A DNA stretch of 64,000 nt from Chamaecrista fasciculata (taxonomy: Eukaryota > Streptophyta > Magnoliopsida > Fabales > Fabaceae): positions 186,001 through 250,000 of the forward strand of contig QANZ01053660.1 in assembly GCA_003254925.1 (NCBI GenBank). The letters run 5' to 3'. The notes under the pieces were generated by a model, which was not told where the DNA came from, did not search any database, and saw nothing but the letters and a program-made list of their open reading frames with translations. Every line of letters starts with the position of its first letter. Position 1 is the stretch's first letter. Position numbers and translations under genes: made by a program. Below, one piece after another: positions 28,293 to 40,682 of the stretch.

Positions 28293-29726
28293 TGATAACT
28301 CTAATAATTTAGAGTTATTTGGTCATAATCTCGGGTCATTTCAGGGCTTTTATCCATATTTTATTTGTTAATAAAGCTTAATAAGTGAGTATTTAGTGTT
28401 TTATTAGTTATAGATGTTTAATTTTTAGTTTTAAGTTTTAGTTTGTTTAGTTTGGTTTATTTTCGTTTTATGTTGTTCAAGTTAACCAACGATTTCGGAC
28501 ACCAAATTTATTGAGTTTTTAATGTTTTAGGACCTTGAATCGAAGCTTAAAATTTCTAGAAGATGTTGAGAGGTCCGAGGTTCTCCATATGAAGCGAATC
28601 GGAGTCAAAACGAAGATTTTCGTGTTGCTGATTTTTCATGCTCGCCTAGGCGCCCTGCGAAGTTCCAGCTCAGCATAAGTGACTGTTTCTTGCCTAGGCG
28701 AGTCGTGGACAGCAGATTTGCGTTTTTAGGGCAGATTCGTCTCATTTTTAAGGGGGGGACTAATTTGGAGGCTAGAGAAGAACCCTAGAGGTCCAGTAGT
28801 GCGTGAATTTGCTTGGAGAGCTTGGATTCTTGCGTGATATCATCAATTTTGGTAGATTTGGGCGGAGAAAGTGAAGATTTGGAGCTTCTCTCTTAGGATT
28901 TCTCCTCTTTTCTTCTCTTTTCTTCTTCTTTGATTCACATGATTGTTGATTTCGTTCATGTGAGAATGTTAGGCTAGTTTTTCATATTCTCTAGGATTAG
29001 AACTTCTTAACAATGTAGATTAATTAATTGTTTACTTTGATTATGGATGTTTTTGATGTTAAAGTTCAATTAATGATTATTATGTTTTCTCCTTCTTTGT
29101 GTGGCCACCAATGTTTGGGATTCTTATGAATTGATTTGATTTATGCTTGGAAGAGATTAATTGAAGCTAGGTCTTGCATTGATTACCTTTAGATTTCATT
29201 TTCTAATGGAATTTGTTAATAGGATAGAGATATACCTATTAGCCTAGGGGAATCCATTTAAACTTGAACTTAATGCATTGATATAGTTGGTTCACCATGG
29301 AAATATAGGTGAGTTAATTAGATTCAATAGGTTTATAATTGACTGAAAGGTAAATTATAAGTGATTAAGAGTTCAGGGTTAACTCTGCCATTATCGTAAA
29401 TCCATAATCAGAGTAGTTAATTAGTTAAGCGAAATTGCTAGGAAGGGACAATCCTAGGGAAGTCTTTTACACTTGAATTCTAGGAAGTTTTTTCGGTGTT
29501 CAATTTGGATCCTGTTTATTGCATTTTAATTTTATTTAGTTGAAACTTTTATTGGTATTTGTTGTTTAGCTTAAATGAACCGCTATAGCTTATGTTTAGA
29601 GTGAATTCGAAAATAATTTTTCAGTGGGACGATACCTAGTACTCAAGCTTTTATATTACTTCGATAGTGTACGCTTGCACTTGAATTTATAAATTTAAAA
29701 CTAGCATAAAAAGAAATAACCCAACA
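28293..29726. mobile_element. Solo LTR (Ty3/gypsy-like) with 5-bp target duplication
   Basis: The 1434-bp segment starts TGATAACTC, ends CCCAACA (TG...CA) and is flanked by perfect GTCAC repeats (28288-28292 and 29727-29731). Five-base duplication and TG...CA ends define an LTR insertion. No gag-pol, primer binding site or second LTR is present, so it is a solo LTR left by recombination. Internal phrases such as GCCTAGGCG (28645-28705, twice) and the end ...GATAGTGTACGCTTGCACTT resemble plant gypsy LTRs; that class call is inference. Confidence 0.8.
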
Positions 29727-29731
29727 GTCAC

Positions 29732-32093
29732 CAATAATTTTTTTAAGTTAAAACGCTTAAAACTTCCTTTGAATTTCAATTGTTGTATAAAAAACTTCCA
29801 TTTACTTTAAAGTGTGACAAAGAACCTCTAATTTTTTTTTACTATTAATTACAAAAATAATTAATTTCAAAAATTAATAATAAAAAATAAAAAAAATATT
29901 TATCAAATAAAAATCTTAACAAGAAAATATTTTATAAATAAAAAGTCAACCAAAAAATAAAAGTACAGAAGAATCTTTCGTTATTTTTAAAAAAATTGTA
30001 CAGTAACTAAAATTTGAAAGAATCTTGTGCATTTGAGTCATTTTTCAAGTATCTTTCTAAATATTATAAGAGTTAAATATAATTGAGAATATCTTAAAAA
30101 GAAAGAAGAGACATGAGTGTAGCCTAGTGATTCTTCGCTTAGTTTCTTAACTAAGTGGTAAAAGTTTGAATATTACCTTAGATATAAAAGACATTATATG
30201 ACTAACCGTTTACCTAGTATTTGTGACAAAAAAAAAATGAATGACTATTCCCCATTGTTTATACTTAAAAAGAAATAAGAGTAATTTTAAGTTAACAGAG
30301 CGAAAATAACAGCATAATCAACGGAGACAAAGACGTTAATTAGAAACAGAATGGAAACTGGAAAAGAGGAGACAAGAAGATTGATGATGAGTGCTCACTC
30401 ACGCGCACGTTGTTGAGTGCGTGTGTTAGGTGGTGGATCATGATTCATTAACGTGGGTCCCACTATGCATGATGCATCATTCATTCCTCAGTATGGGTCC
30501 CACTATAAACATGGACACGTGTCACGTGATTAGCGTTGATCGATTCCTCCTTGATTCCTCAAAGCTTCATGATATCATATCATAGCTTCCCTCCGACACT
30601 ATAATCCAATCCGTACCATCTCTTTCACTTTTTGCCCTCCACAATCTTACTCTACTTAATTACTCTTTTTGACTCTCTTTATTCACATTTGGGGAAGTCT
30701 TTAGTTTTCTAAATCTTTAACATTTATGGATAACTTACAAAATGTTTAATTTTTATACAAAATTTCAACTTTTTATTGTGAATTTGTTGTGATGAAATGA
30801 TGACTCGTGTTATAGATAATACTCTCTTTAAAGTTAATTATCATATTATTAGCACTAGGAATATCAGTATATTTTTTTATAGTTTATCTTCTTGTTGTCT
30901 TTTTTTATTGTGTTTGCTAGTTATGGTAGGTCGACCTTTAATACAGGCTACACTGAAGAGCCTGTACTTCCCCACTATGTATTCTTAGTCATCTGATTGT
31001 TCGTCTCGTCTTTGTTAACCGTTTTTTACTATGATAAAAAAACAAGTAATCTACTAAAGCATTTTTCCTTTTTTTTGGGGCAGAAAAACAAAGCTTCTTC
31101 AATGGTCAACCAAGTTGTTTGACTCCACCATTGGGCCGATTGGCTATCGGACTACTGATTGGGCCATTCTACCTCAAATTTTGTTAATAAATTTAGACAA
31201 CCCAAAATGACTAAAAACTGCTGGCCAAAAAATAAAAGTGTGACTAAAAAGTGAATATTTAATTAACCATAATTTTTCGTAGATAAATTGTTTAATATCA
31301 CAACTTGAAAATTCATAAGAAAGTATCTTCATTTCTAAAACCAAATCTTAGATCCACATTAAGCACCTGCAAGTTGGTCTGCTTGCAACCCACCACTACA
31401 ATTATTTCAATTTGACATATACTTTTTTAATTACACGCATAATTTTATAATGAAACCTCTTAGTTTTTGTCTCTCCGTCTTTCTTCTCTCTTTAAGATAA
31501 CAAAAGTAATTAGTGCTGGAAGTTGGTTTGTTACTTTTGTTTCCCACATTGTAATAAAAGAATAATGTCTGAAAGGCAAAGATAAGTGTGGTTTCTTTGA
31601 GGGGGCCATGTTTGTGGCACTTTTACAAAACATAATAAACATATATTTGAAATAACTAATTTTATGTGATCAAATTCACTCTAGTAATCATTGCTAGTGT
31701 CCAACTTACCTAGTACCAAATAAAAAACAAATCAATATTTTAATTAATACTGCACATAAAGTTTTGCTTTTTATATAACTCACATTTAATTTGGCAAAGG
31801 AAACATCTAGTGAAGCATAATAACGATCTTAATTAACTTACCTAATTATTTTAGCATTTACTTTTTCATTAAGTTGTTAACATATATAGTAATGTCAACT
31901 GCTAGCTCAAATTCACCGGGTTGTTTTGTTAATTTATCGTCTTTTGTTGATTCTATATCGGATTATGTTAATTTATCTTTCTTTATTATGTCGTCCAGTC
32001 ATGGAAGGTTGATCATTAATGCGGACCACTCTGATGTGGGGTCTTAACGACCAACATTCTCTACTAGGTAGACTTTTTTAGGCGGCCCCGGGT
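29732..32093. other. AT-rich spacer, no gene recognised
   Basis: No coding region is supported apart from the regulatory-looking patch at 30420-30545. Two related GTCGACC/TTGATC-type phrases near 30930 and 32005 (both followed by ATTAATGC or TTTAATAC) hint at fragments of one repeat family. Confidence 0.4.
30420..30545. promoter_or_regulatory. Cluster of G-boxes and GGGTCCCAC motifs without adjacent gene
   Basis: GTGGGTCCCAC (30453-30463) and GGGTCCCAC (about 30495-30503) resemble TCP-factor sites. They are followed by GGACACGTGTCACGTGATTA, which contains two ACGTG G-box cores within 12 bases. Such density is typical of an active promoter or enhancer. The nearest gene start on the proper side is FAMA, about 4.3 kb away. 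Confidence 0.4.
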
Positions 32094-32101
32094 TCGGGTC
32101 C

Positions 32102-32454
32102 TAGCACTGTCAAAACGGGCTTAGGCCCGCGGGCCGGCCCGGCCCGCCCGCTAAATGGGCGGGCTTGGGCTTAAAAAATTTGGCCCGTTTAAAAACGGGC
32201 CTAAACGGTCCGGCCCGTTTAGCCCGTGGACTAAACGGTCCGGCCCGTTTAGGCCCGTTTACATTTTTTTAAAAAAATTTGCATGTAAAAATGTTTAGGC
32301 CCGCGGGCCGGCCCGGCCCGCCCGCTAAATGGGCGGGCTTGGGTTTAAAAAATTTGGCCCGTTTAAAAACGGGCCTAAACGGCCCGGCCCGTTTAGCCCG
32401 TGGCCCGTAACGGGCCGGGGCGGGCCGGGCCGGCCGGCCCGTTTAACAGTGCTA
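32102..32454. mobile_element. GC-rich hAT-type MITE with 8-bp target duplication
   Basis: The ends are TAGCACTGTCAAAACGGGC and GCCCGTTTAACAGTGCTA, inverted repeats with one indel/mismatch, and the flanks are perfect 8-bp repeats TCGGGTCC (32094-32101 and 32455-32462). An 8-bp duplication with TA...TA-type short inverted ends is the hAT signature. The 353-bp body is built of repeated palindromic GGCCCG/CGGGCC words, includes two copies of an ~90-bp unit (AATGGGCGGGCTTGGG...) and is far more GC-rich than its surroundings. Confidence 0.85.
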
Positions 32455-32488
32455 TCGGGTCCTCTGTTTTTTCTTCACCATTTTTATT

Positions 32489-32889
32489 AGGATAAATTAC
32501 ACTTTAGTATCTTGTGGTTTGACTCTATTTCACTTTGGTATCCTGTGGTTTGAAACCCGACACTTTGTATCATGTGGTATTCTCCATTAATACTTTGGTA
32601 CTCTTTGGAGCTATTTTGTAATTTTAACCATAACAAATTTTGCAAAAATTATATATTGACCCCAAAATTTTTTCAAAAAATTACAAATAGGTCCCTGGAT
32701 ACATATTATCTAGGGACTAAAATGAAAACTTTAAAAAAAATTATGGGGTCAATGTGTAATTTTTTCAAAATTTGTATGGTTAAAATTACAAAATGGCTCC
32801 AAAGGGTACCAAAGTGTTAATGGAGAATACCACAGGGTACCAAAATGAAATAGGGTCAAACTACATGGTACCAAAGTGTAATTTACCCT
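32489..32889. mobile_element. Inverted-repeat element with AAATTACACTTT/GGTACC ends
   Basis: The left half reads GATAAATTACACTTTAGTA, CACTTTGGTATCC and AATACTTTGGTAC; the right half reads the complements in reverse order and ends GTACCAAAGTGTAATTTACCC. The arms are about 190 bp and nearly meet around 32700. It lies next to the hAT MITE. No coding capacity. Confidence 0.7.
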
Positions 32890-33890
32890 TTGTATTATTA
32901 TAAAAAAAAACTACTAACTCAATTTTTTTTAGGGTAAATGTCATGATGAGATCTTTAAATAATTCACTTTTTAATTCATTTGGGAAAAAAAAAATTGCCT
33001 TCAAATTTAACTCAAGTCAATGGCAGTGTTCACAAAATCGTTTCCAATGAAAAGAAACAGAATTACAATGATTTACAAATTCTTAAGTAATTATTTGTAT
33101 ATAATTTTACCATTTTTAATCAATAATTTCATTTATACTATCTCTATAACAACAACCTTTGTGTAGAAGGTTTTGGAAAAAACTAACAGTGCAATGAACA
33201 ACTTTTTACTCTTCTGAGTTCTGGTGTGCCACACGTGCTTATCTTACAACAAAAGGCCATCAATGTTATTCATAGCTCCAGCATATGGTATTATATCATT
33301 CTACCTAACTATATGAGATAAATTTAAATTTATACTTAGATATATATGTCTCAATAATCATCTTATAATAGATAAATTTAAAATTATACTTAGTTACATA
33401 TGTCTCAATAATCATCTTATATGAGATAAATTTAAAATTATACTTTAGCCTTTTAAAAAATCATATTAAGATAACTTTTCAACTCGCCCTGTTCAATTTA
33501 TTATTATTGTTTTGATTGATTTGAGTTGACTTAATCAATTCGTCATCAAACCAATTCAACTCAAATTGTAAATATCCCTACTTAGAATTCTCAAAAAAAA
33601 AAAAAATCTTATAGTCTATATAGTTCTTTATTTTGTGTTTTATTTTTCTAATAAAGATGAATATAATTGTGGAGAGACGAAAGAGATAAAAAGAAATTAG
33701 TTATTAATATCTCAACCACTATATGATAAAATCTTTTTTCAAATATCTTATAAACATCATCTCAATCTTTAAAATGTTGTGGTCTCGCTATCCACAAAAT
33801 TAACTATATGATTGTTAAATATAAAAATGCTTTTAATTTTTCTGTTAGCAATGTTAATTCATTTATGATTGTTAATGATGTGTGCAGCAA
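32890..33890. other. AT-rich spacer
   Basis: Contains a short tandem-like triplication around 33305-33450 (ATGAGATAAATTTAAATTATACTTAG type, about 60-bp period). No gene was seen. Confidence 0.45.
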
Positions 33891-34075
33891 AATAGTTCCG
33901 TCTGCTCACTAGGTCGCTTAAGCAAGTGTCAGGGATTCGATCCCTGCTTTGTGTATGCAGCAACCAATTGGCCAGCGTCAAACCCTTAAATGAAGCTCGG
34001 ATCCGTGGAGGATTAGTCCTTAGCCCATCGGGCTAGGAGATACCTTGGGAAACCAAAAAAAAAATAGCTCTGTCT
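33891..34075 (+). mobile_element. SINE-like retroposon with target-site duplication
   Basis: The body (33904-34062) contains a pol III B-box-like GGATTCGATCC (33933-33943), the phrase GGATTAGTCCTTAGCCC and an A-rich 3' tail. It is flanked by AATAGTTCCGTCT (33891-33903) and AATAGCTCTGTCT (34063-34075), a 13-bp duplication with two mismatches. Poly(A), B box and duplication together indicate a tRNA-related SINE. The A box is not clear. Confidence 0.7.
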
Positions 34076-35866
34076 AGTAGTAAGTCGGTCAAGGATAGCG
34101 GTGGTCCTATTCGAGTGGGCACCTCGCATCCGATATGTCTTGATGTCTAATTTTTTTGTACTATTTTCACCATTCGTTCTCAATATACCAAAAAATAAAA
34201 ATAAAAAATATCCCTTCAAAAAAATTCCCATTAGTTAGTAATTAATTAAAACAATAAACACTTTACTTTTTATAGATAAAGTATTCAATTCAAAATTTAT
34301 TAGTCATATTCTTATTAAGAAAAGTTTATCACATTATAGAACTTATTAATTCAAGTACAGATTAATCTTAATCTAAATTTTAAAATGATAAGCTTTATAA
34401 TTATACCTTAAAAAAAAATAGGGCAGCTTTTGAATTTTTTGACCAAAATTTATTTTATTTCGCTAACAAGAAAATACCAATGAAAAGGTTTAATTTTGGA
34501 AGAGTACTAAGTTAAAGAGTGTTTATTAAATTATTTGTTGGGTGAATTTATTTTGCGACGCGAGTTTTCTGCATTTACTATCACTTTGGAGTTTTTTACG
34601 ATTGGTCCGCCTCATTAAATAAGACCAAAATGTATCATTTCATTAAAGTTTTATAAAATAAATTCGTCACGTGACGCAATTTCAAAGACAACTGGTTTCA
34701 GATACAAAGATACAAGACCAAAAGAAAAAAAAAAACAAAAACATACTGGATCAAATTGAAAATTGAATAAAATATACGAGATTTAAATTTACACTTAAAA
34801 TATAATTTATGCTATAATTTAAGATGAAAATGAAATTATAAAAAATACGTACGACAGAGACAGAATAATGAGGGTGGACCTGCCTTTTGTCCTCCAACTC
34901 ATGTCGCGTCTCTTCATTCGCATCCGATGAACCCGAACCATTAAATTATCTTCTACATTCAAATCCACAGCATTCTTCTCATCCCACCGTTCATTTACAA
35001 TCATTAAGTTCACCACCCTTTAATCAACGGTCACAGTGAATCCCAAGTTCAAAAAATTACTCTAAAACAATGCATATATAATACTCACATTCCCGGCATG
35101 TGTCTTCCCACCTCGCCTCTCTCTCTCTAACAGTCTCTCAGACTGTTAATGGTAAATCTCTCTCTAAATCTCGCAATTTCGCTTTTCGCTAACGAATTCA
35201 TTTCCGAAGATTCAGACGATTCTGAAAAATCTGAATCCGTTATCATATTAGGACCTTCTACCTTTTTTTTTGTGTGATAGTTCTTCAAACACTAATGAAT
35301 GAGTGAATCATAAACTCTTTAATTTATTATTATCATTATTAGCTTCGTTTTGATATTTTCTGAATTTATTTGGCGAGAAAGTGTAGGAAAGTTCGAAGGA
35401 AAAAAAAAATAGTATAGAAAAAATGCTTTGGCTCACTCACTTCAACATTTCTACTTAATTATTAGTGGTCACTGATCAATGTTCCTGCTTATCAAAGAAT
35501 TAGACGGAATTATAAACCACATGGTTGTATTCTTCATCCTTGGATCGGATTGATTGAGTAGATCGTCGTCTTCCTTGTTTGTATTTTGTGGTCTCTAACT
35601 TTACATGTGATGGCGTTTAGAAGACAGTAAACGTCGTTTTCCCTGCTAAGAGACAAAGATGCTAATAGAGACTATTTATTTTATTTCTTGTTTTTTAATC
35701 ATTGGTCTTAACATGGCAGAGTTGGCTGAAGAGCTGGTATTTTGAAAGCTGGAAGCATGTGAAGTGCCATACTTAGGTGGAATTTGATTTTGAAGAAGCA
35801 GAGTTCCTATTTTCCTCTCTTGAATAATTTGTGGTAGCTGAAGCTGAAACTGAAACCACTGCCAAT
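34076..35866. other. NHX upstream region and leader
   Basis: AT-rich to about 35080. From 35100 on a CT-rich stretch (CGCCTCTCTCTCTCTAAC) and exon-like leader appear; the long gap to the ATG at 35867 suggests a spliced 5' UTR, but its exact junctions are not certain. Confidence 0.4.
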
Positions 35867-38800
35867 ATGTATATCGAAGCATTGTACGCGAAATTGACGG
35901 CATCGATGACTTCTGATCACGCTTCAGTGGTGTCAATGAACTTATTTGTGGCACTTCTTTGTGCTTGCATCATTATCGGTCATTTGTTGGAGGAGAATCG
36001 ATGGATTAATGAATCCATTACTGCGCTTGTCATTGTGAGTTTATCGCTTTAATAGATTCTCCACATTCTTAAAAACTGTGACGCAATGAAGATGAATTAA
36101 TTAGAATCGATTGCTTTCTGTGTGGACTGATCACTCACAGGGTCTCTGTACTGGTGTTTTTATACTGCTTACAAGTGGAGGAAAAAGCTCTCATATATTT
36201 GTTTTCAGTGAAGATCTGTTCTTCATTTATCTTCTTCCGCCGATCATTTTCAATGCCGGGTGAGTTGTGTACTATTCTAGTTTTTTTTTTTTGGTGACTC
36301 TGGTTTTATCTAATGTATCGAAATTGCAAAGCAATTACATATAGTTGCATCTAGAAATTATAATAAATGTTCATTCTCTTGTTTATCCTCACCAGGTTTC
36401 AGGTGAAGAAGAAACAGTTCTTTCGCAATTTTATGACTATCATGCTTTTCGGTGCAGTTGGAACCTTAATATCCTTTGGCATCATATCCCTAGGTAACTT
36501 AAAGTATGGAAAATCTGCGTGAAGAAAAAAGATAAAATTCCCTGCCGCTTAGATTATTGTTTGTTTCAATTCGTTCATCGAATTTTTTTTTTTTTTATTG
36601 TCTAGGTGCTATGCACTTTTTCCCGAAATTAGACATTGGATCCCTCAAGCTTGGAGATTATCTTGGTATGATCAAATTTGCTTCCTTATGTAGTTATGTT
36701 GCATTTGTCAAATTTGAGTCCACTTTTCCTTCTTGAAACCCATCTTTACGTACCTGAGTTTCTTGAATACAGCAATTGGAGCAATATTTTCAGCGACAGA
36801 TTCTGTTTGCACCTTACAGGTATAAATTCTAATGTAAACTACAAAGCTTGCTTCAATAATTTTCGTCGTACAGAACAACTTTTTAAATGATTTCCATTTC
36901 CAATGCTTCAGGTGCTTAATCAGGACGAGACACCATTGTTATACAGCCTGGTCTTTGGGGAGGGAGTAGTAAATGATGCTACATCTGTGGTGCTCTTGAA
37001 AGCTATTCAGAACTTTGACCTCTCTCACATTGACTTGACCACTGGATTACACTTGATTGGAAATTTTTTCTATTTATTTACAGCAAGCACTGCGCTGGGA
37101 GTTTTTGTAAGTCTTTATCTCTCCCCTATTATATTTTTGCTGCTTCTTGTTCTTGGTCTTGCTAGGCATTATAAATTGATTTTTGTTTTATTTTCTTTTC
37201 AGGCTGGATTGCTTAGCGCATTCATCATTAAGAAACTTTATTTTGGCAGGTTGGCAAAGCTAAAGCAAACTGAATTTCTTTCCACCTTTAGCTGTTAAGG
37301 GAAAATTATATTTCTGCTAGTTCTCAATACAACCAGCACATAATGAAATAAATCATAAACCAAACTTGAGAAAATTACTGCGATGAAATAGTGAAAATTT
37401 TAATATAGCAATTTGTTGATTTACATGATTTCTTTATGATGATTCTCTAACTCGTTTTTTTCCCCAAATATCAGGCATTCTACTGACCGTGAGGTTGCTC
37501 TTATGATACTCATGGCCTACCTTTCATATATGCTAGCTGAAGTAAGAGCTATTTCTGGCTCTAGGCCACTTCTTCAGTGAAGTGTGTTTTCTCAAAGCTT
37601 CTCTTACTAGGACATAATACCTATACTGATGATCAATTTATTTCTTGCAGCTATTTAATTTAAGTGCCATTCTTACCGTGTTCTTCTGCGGCATTGTCAT
37701 GTCTCACTACACATGGCATAATGTGACTGAGAGTTCTAGAGTAACAACTAAGTATGTGAAATTCTCCCGCAATTTTTGCACGAAGAAATGTCCATTGCTG
37801 TCAAAACTACTATTTTTATCTTTCTCAATCTCCCTTTTTTCAGGCATGCTTTTGCCACTTTGTCATTCATTGCTGAGATCTTTATCTTCCTTTACGTTGG
37901 GATGGATGCACTGGATATAGAAAAGTGGAGATTTGTACGTCAAAGGTAGAAGTTTATGAAAAAAAAAAAAAATTGACTGCATTGAGATAACTTCGTTTAA
38001 TAGTAAGAAAATATTGTACAGCTTTGACAATTTTGGTATTAACTTGTTGATCTTCTTTCAGCCCTGGAAAATCAATTGGGATCAGTTCATTGCTGTTGGC
38101 ACTTATCCTAGTCGGGAGGGCAGCCTTTGTTTTTCCTCTTTCCTTCATAGCCAACTTACCTAAGAAGTCTCAAGCAGAGAAAATCGAGTTAAACCAACAA
38201 GTATGAATTTTTCTATTTTCCATCTCAAACGATATAAGGTCATAGTCAATCGGTGTATTACAATCGTCGTCTTTGTTTTGCAGGTAACAATATGGTGGGC
38301 TGGTCTTATGCGCGGAGCTGTTTCTATGGCACTCGCTTATAATCAGGTGAAGAATTGAACATGATTTTTGTCTCAATTCCGAAGCATTATTATTGCCGTA
38401 TATTGGATAGTAACGAACTCTTTCTTTCACATTCAGTTTACCAGATCAGGCCATACTAAATTGCGCGAGAATGCCATCATGATCACCAGTACCATCACAG
38501 TTATACTATTCAGCACTGTGGTAAGATACGCTGTCATCTTTTAGCCAATGTGCCTTCATAGAACAACTATGACATTGCTATATATATATATATATGTATC
38601 AGTTTACGTCGATCAGTAGTCAGATATAATCAATTTAAGCCTTTGAAAATTGGACAGCTAGTAAGCTACTGCCTCCTTCTGGGTTCAGAGATGACCTCAA
38701 TACTCAATAGCATAATCTAAGAAAAAGATCAAGTCAACTAATAACTAGGAAGAAAATGTTAGGATTCGGAGTGTCTCCCAACAAACGTTCATAGACCAAA

Positions 38801-39586
38801 CAATTTATCGTGGTTTGGTCATTGGATGAATGAATCACTCCGCTAAGTCATACATCACCCACATCATCACCCACATCTCTACTCTATCAACTCTAATCGA
38901 GTATCAGCTAGCTACTAATCTGTTTATAGGCATCTCAAACTCTAGATCCCAAGGATTACTTAAACTAAGCCCAATAGACCTAAGTAATTAATTACTTAGT
39001 TACCAAGAATTTTACCCCAAAATATACATAATTAGGTGAAATACAAGTCACCTAAAATATTATACAAGATATCCCATATCTTAACAAATAAGATTAAATC
39101 TTTACAAATCTTCCCTTGACTTGAATTTCCGTACAAGTTACCTAGAAGACTACAGAAAATGAACATGCTGATATGCCTGTAATTTATTTTAGTTGCAAAT
39201 AATGTTAGTTGGAATGTAAAAGACAGAAATAAATGATTAGCCAAATTTAAAATGGGCAGGTGTTTGGATTGATGACAAAGCCACTAGTGAGGTTAATGCT
39301 TCCTTCATCAAAGCACATGAGCAGCATACCGTCGCCACCGTCCACTCCAAAATCGTTTATAGTGCCACTTCTTCGGAATGGTGAGGAATCAGGGGCTAAC
39401 GGTAGTGCACAAAGCGCGCGTAGACCAAGCAGTTTGCGTCTGCTGCTAAGGTTACCTACACGTGGAGTGCACCATTATTGGAGAAAATTCGATGACGCTG
39501 TCATGAGACCTATGTTCGGTGGACGGGGTTTTGTGCCCTTTGTTCCTGGATCACCCCTTGAACAGACCGTTCACCAATGGCAGTAA
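35867..39586 (+). CDS. NHX1: Vacuolar Na+,K+/H+ antiporter, NHX1/NHX2 type
   Basis: Fourteen exons: 35867-36034, 36141-36259, 36396-36493, 36606-36665, 36773-36819, 36912-37106, 37203-37249, 37475-37541, 37651-37751, 37844-37945, 38062-38200, 38284-38346, 38437-38520 and 39260-39586. They give 538 residues, the length of Arabidopsis NHX1. It exchanges cytosolic Na+ or K+ for vacuolar H+ at the tonoplast, for salt tolerance, K+ storage and vacuolar pH. The amiloride-binding segment LFFIYLLPPI lies at residues 82-91, the catalytic ND pair at 185-186 in FGEGVVNDATS, and about 10-12 hydrophobic segments follow the family pattern. The hydrophilic tail has FDDAVMRPMFGGRGFVPFVPG. The ATG at 35867 gives MYIEALYAKL before the conserved SDHASVV. 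The last intron (739 nt) is unusually long. The paralogue number is not certain. Confidence 0.94.
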
Positions 39587-40016
39587 TTAAGTAGGCTTCT
39601 CATCATATTTGTGTGCGTAGAAACAGCTTTCGGTGTGCAGTTTTGTCAACAAAATTGAAAAGTTTTCTACTTTTGATTCTAAGAAAAGAAAAGGAAAAGT
39701 TTTGAAGAAGAGAAACAGAGGAAACGGATGAAAAAAGAGGAAAAAGACAATAGAGGAATGTGAACATTATATTATATGACTTGGGTCTCGGGCCTCCTCC
39801 TCTTTTCTTTTTTGACCTTTTGTTCTTAACTTTCTGATTTTTTTTTTTTTTTTGCTAACAATTAGAGTGGGTTGCTTGCTTGTAACTTCATTCCTATAAC
39901 GCACTTTGAAAATTTGAGCGTGTATACAGATTGGTCGATGATATGTTCGTCACTGTCAATATAGTTTTTAAGTTGGTTGATTGTATTACTGCATTTATAA
40001 GGAAAAAAAAGTTGAG
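39587..40016. other. NHX 3' UTR and spacer to the convergent VAP27 gene
   Basis: Follows the NHX stop. It contains T- and A-rich runs and no gene. Confidence 0.45.
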
Positions 40017-40080
40017 TTTTTTTTTTTTTTTTTTTTTTTNNNNNNNNNNNNNNNNNNNNNNNTTTTTTTTTTTTTTTTTT
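40017..40080. repeat. Poly(T) tract interrupted by an assembly gap
   Basis: 23 T bases, then 23 N (40040-40062), then 18 T. The assembler could not close a T homopolymer here, so its true length is unknown. Confidence 0.95.
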
Positions 40081-40682
40081 TAATTTCCTACCACGTCTTT
40101 TGTTTTGATGCTCTATACGATGTCCTCACCTCCGATATTCTACGGGTTTTCTGCAGCAGAAAAAATAAAAGGAAGTAATACCAAGTAAAAGGTTATTACG
40201 AGTATATACTATTCTTATACACAAGTAACACAATGCTAGTTACAATCACACATATTTCTATATTTTCCCCCATTAAATTTCGGAGGACTTCAAATAAGCA
40301 AAACTAAAAATAAGACAGTAAGCCTTCAAGAAGTAACTATATAATGGAATCCATGATAGAAACATATAAGATGAAGAAGTTTCAGAAACTACAAACGTTC
40401 CCTGCTTTCTGCCTTTGGTGATTTTGAGGGAAGCCGAGTCTAGAACAGTCGTTTTAAACAAGCAAATAATATTACATCAAATATCATTTCGCTGCTTATT
40501 GTGCTTCTATTGAAATTTGTAGGCCACTTTACATGCATTTCACGAAGGTTCCATCATCAAATATTAACATTTTTTCTCCACAAGTAGTAATTAATATCAT
40601 AATAAACAATGAATTATCCTCTATCTATAAAGAACGCCATAATTTTTTAGTATGTTCATTACCACGCACAGAGCTTTGTTTC

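Noticed and set aside
30797..30988. 63-codon frame with hydrophobic middle
   Set aside because: Part of a sequence that recurs in fragments near 32005; looks like repeat DNA.
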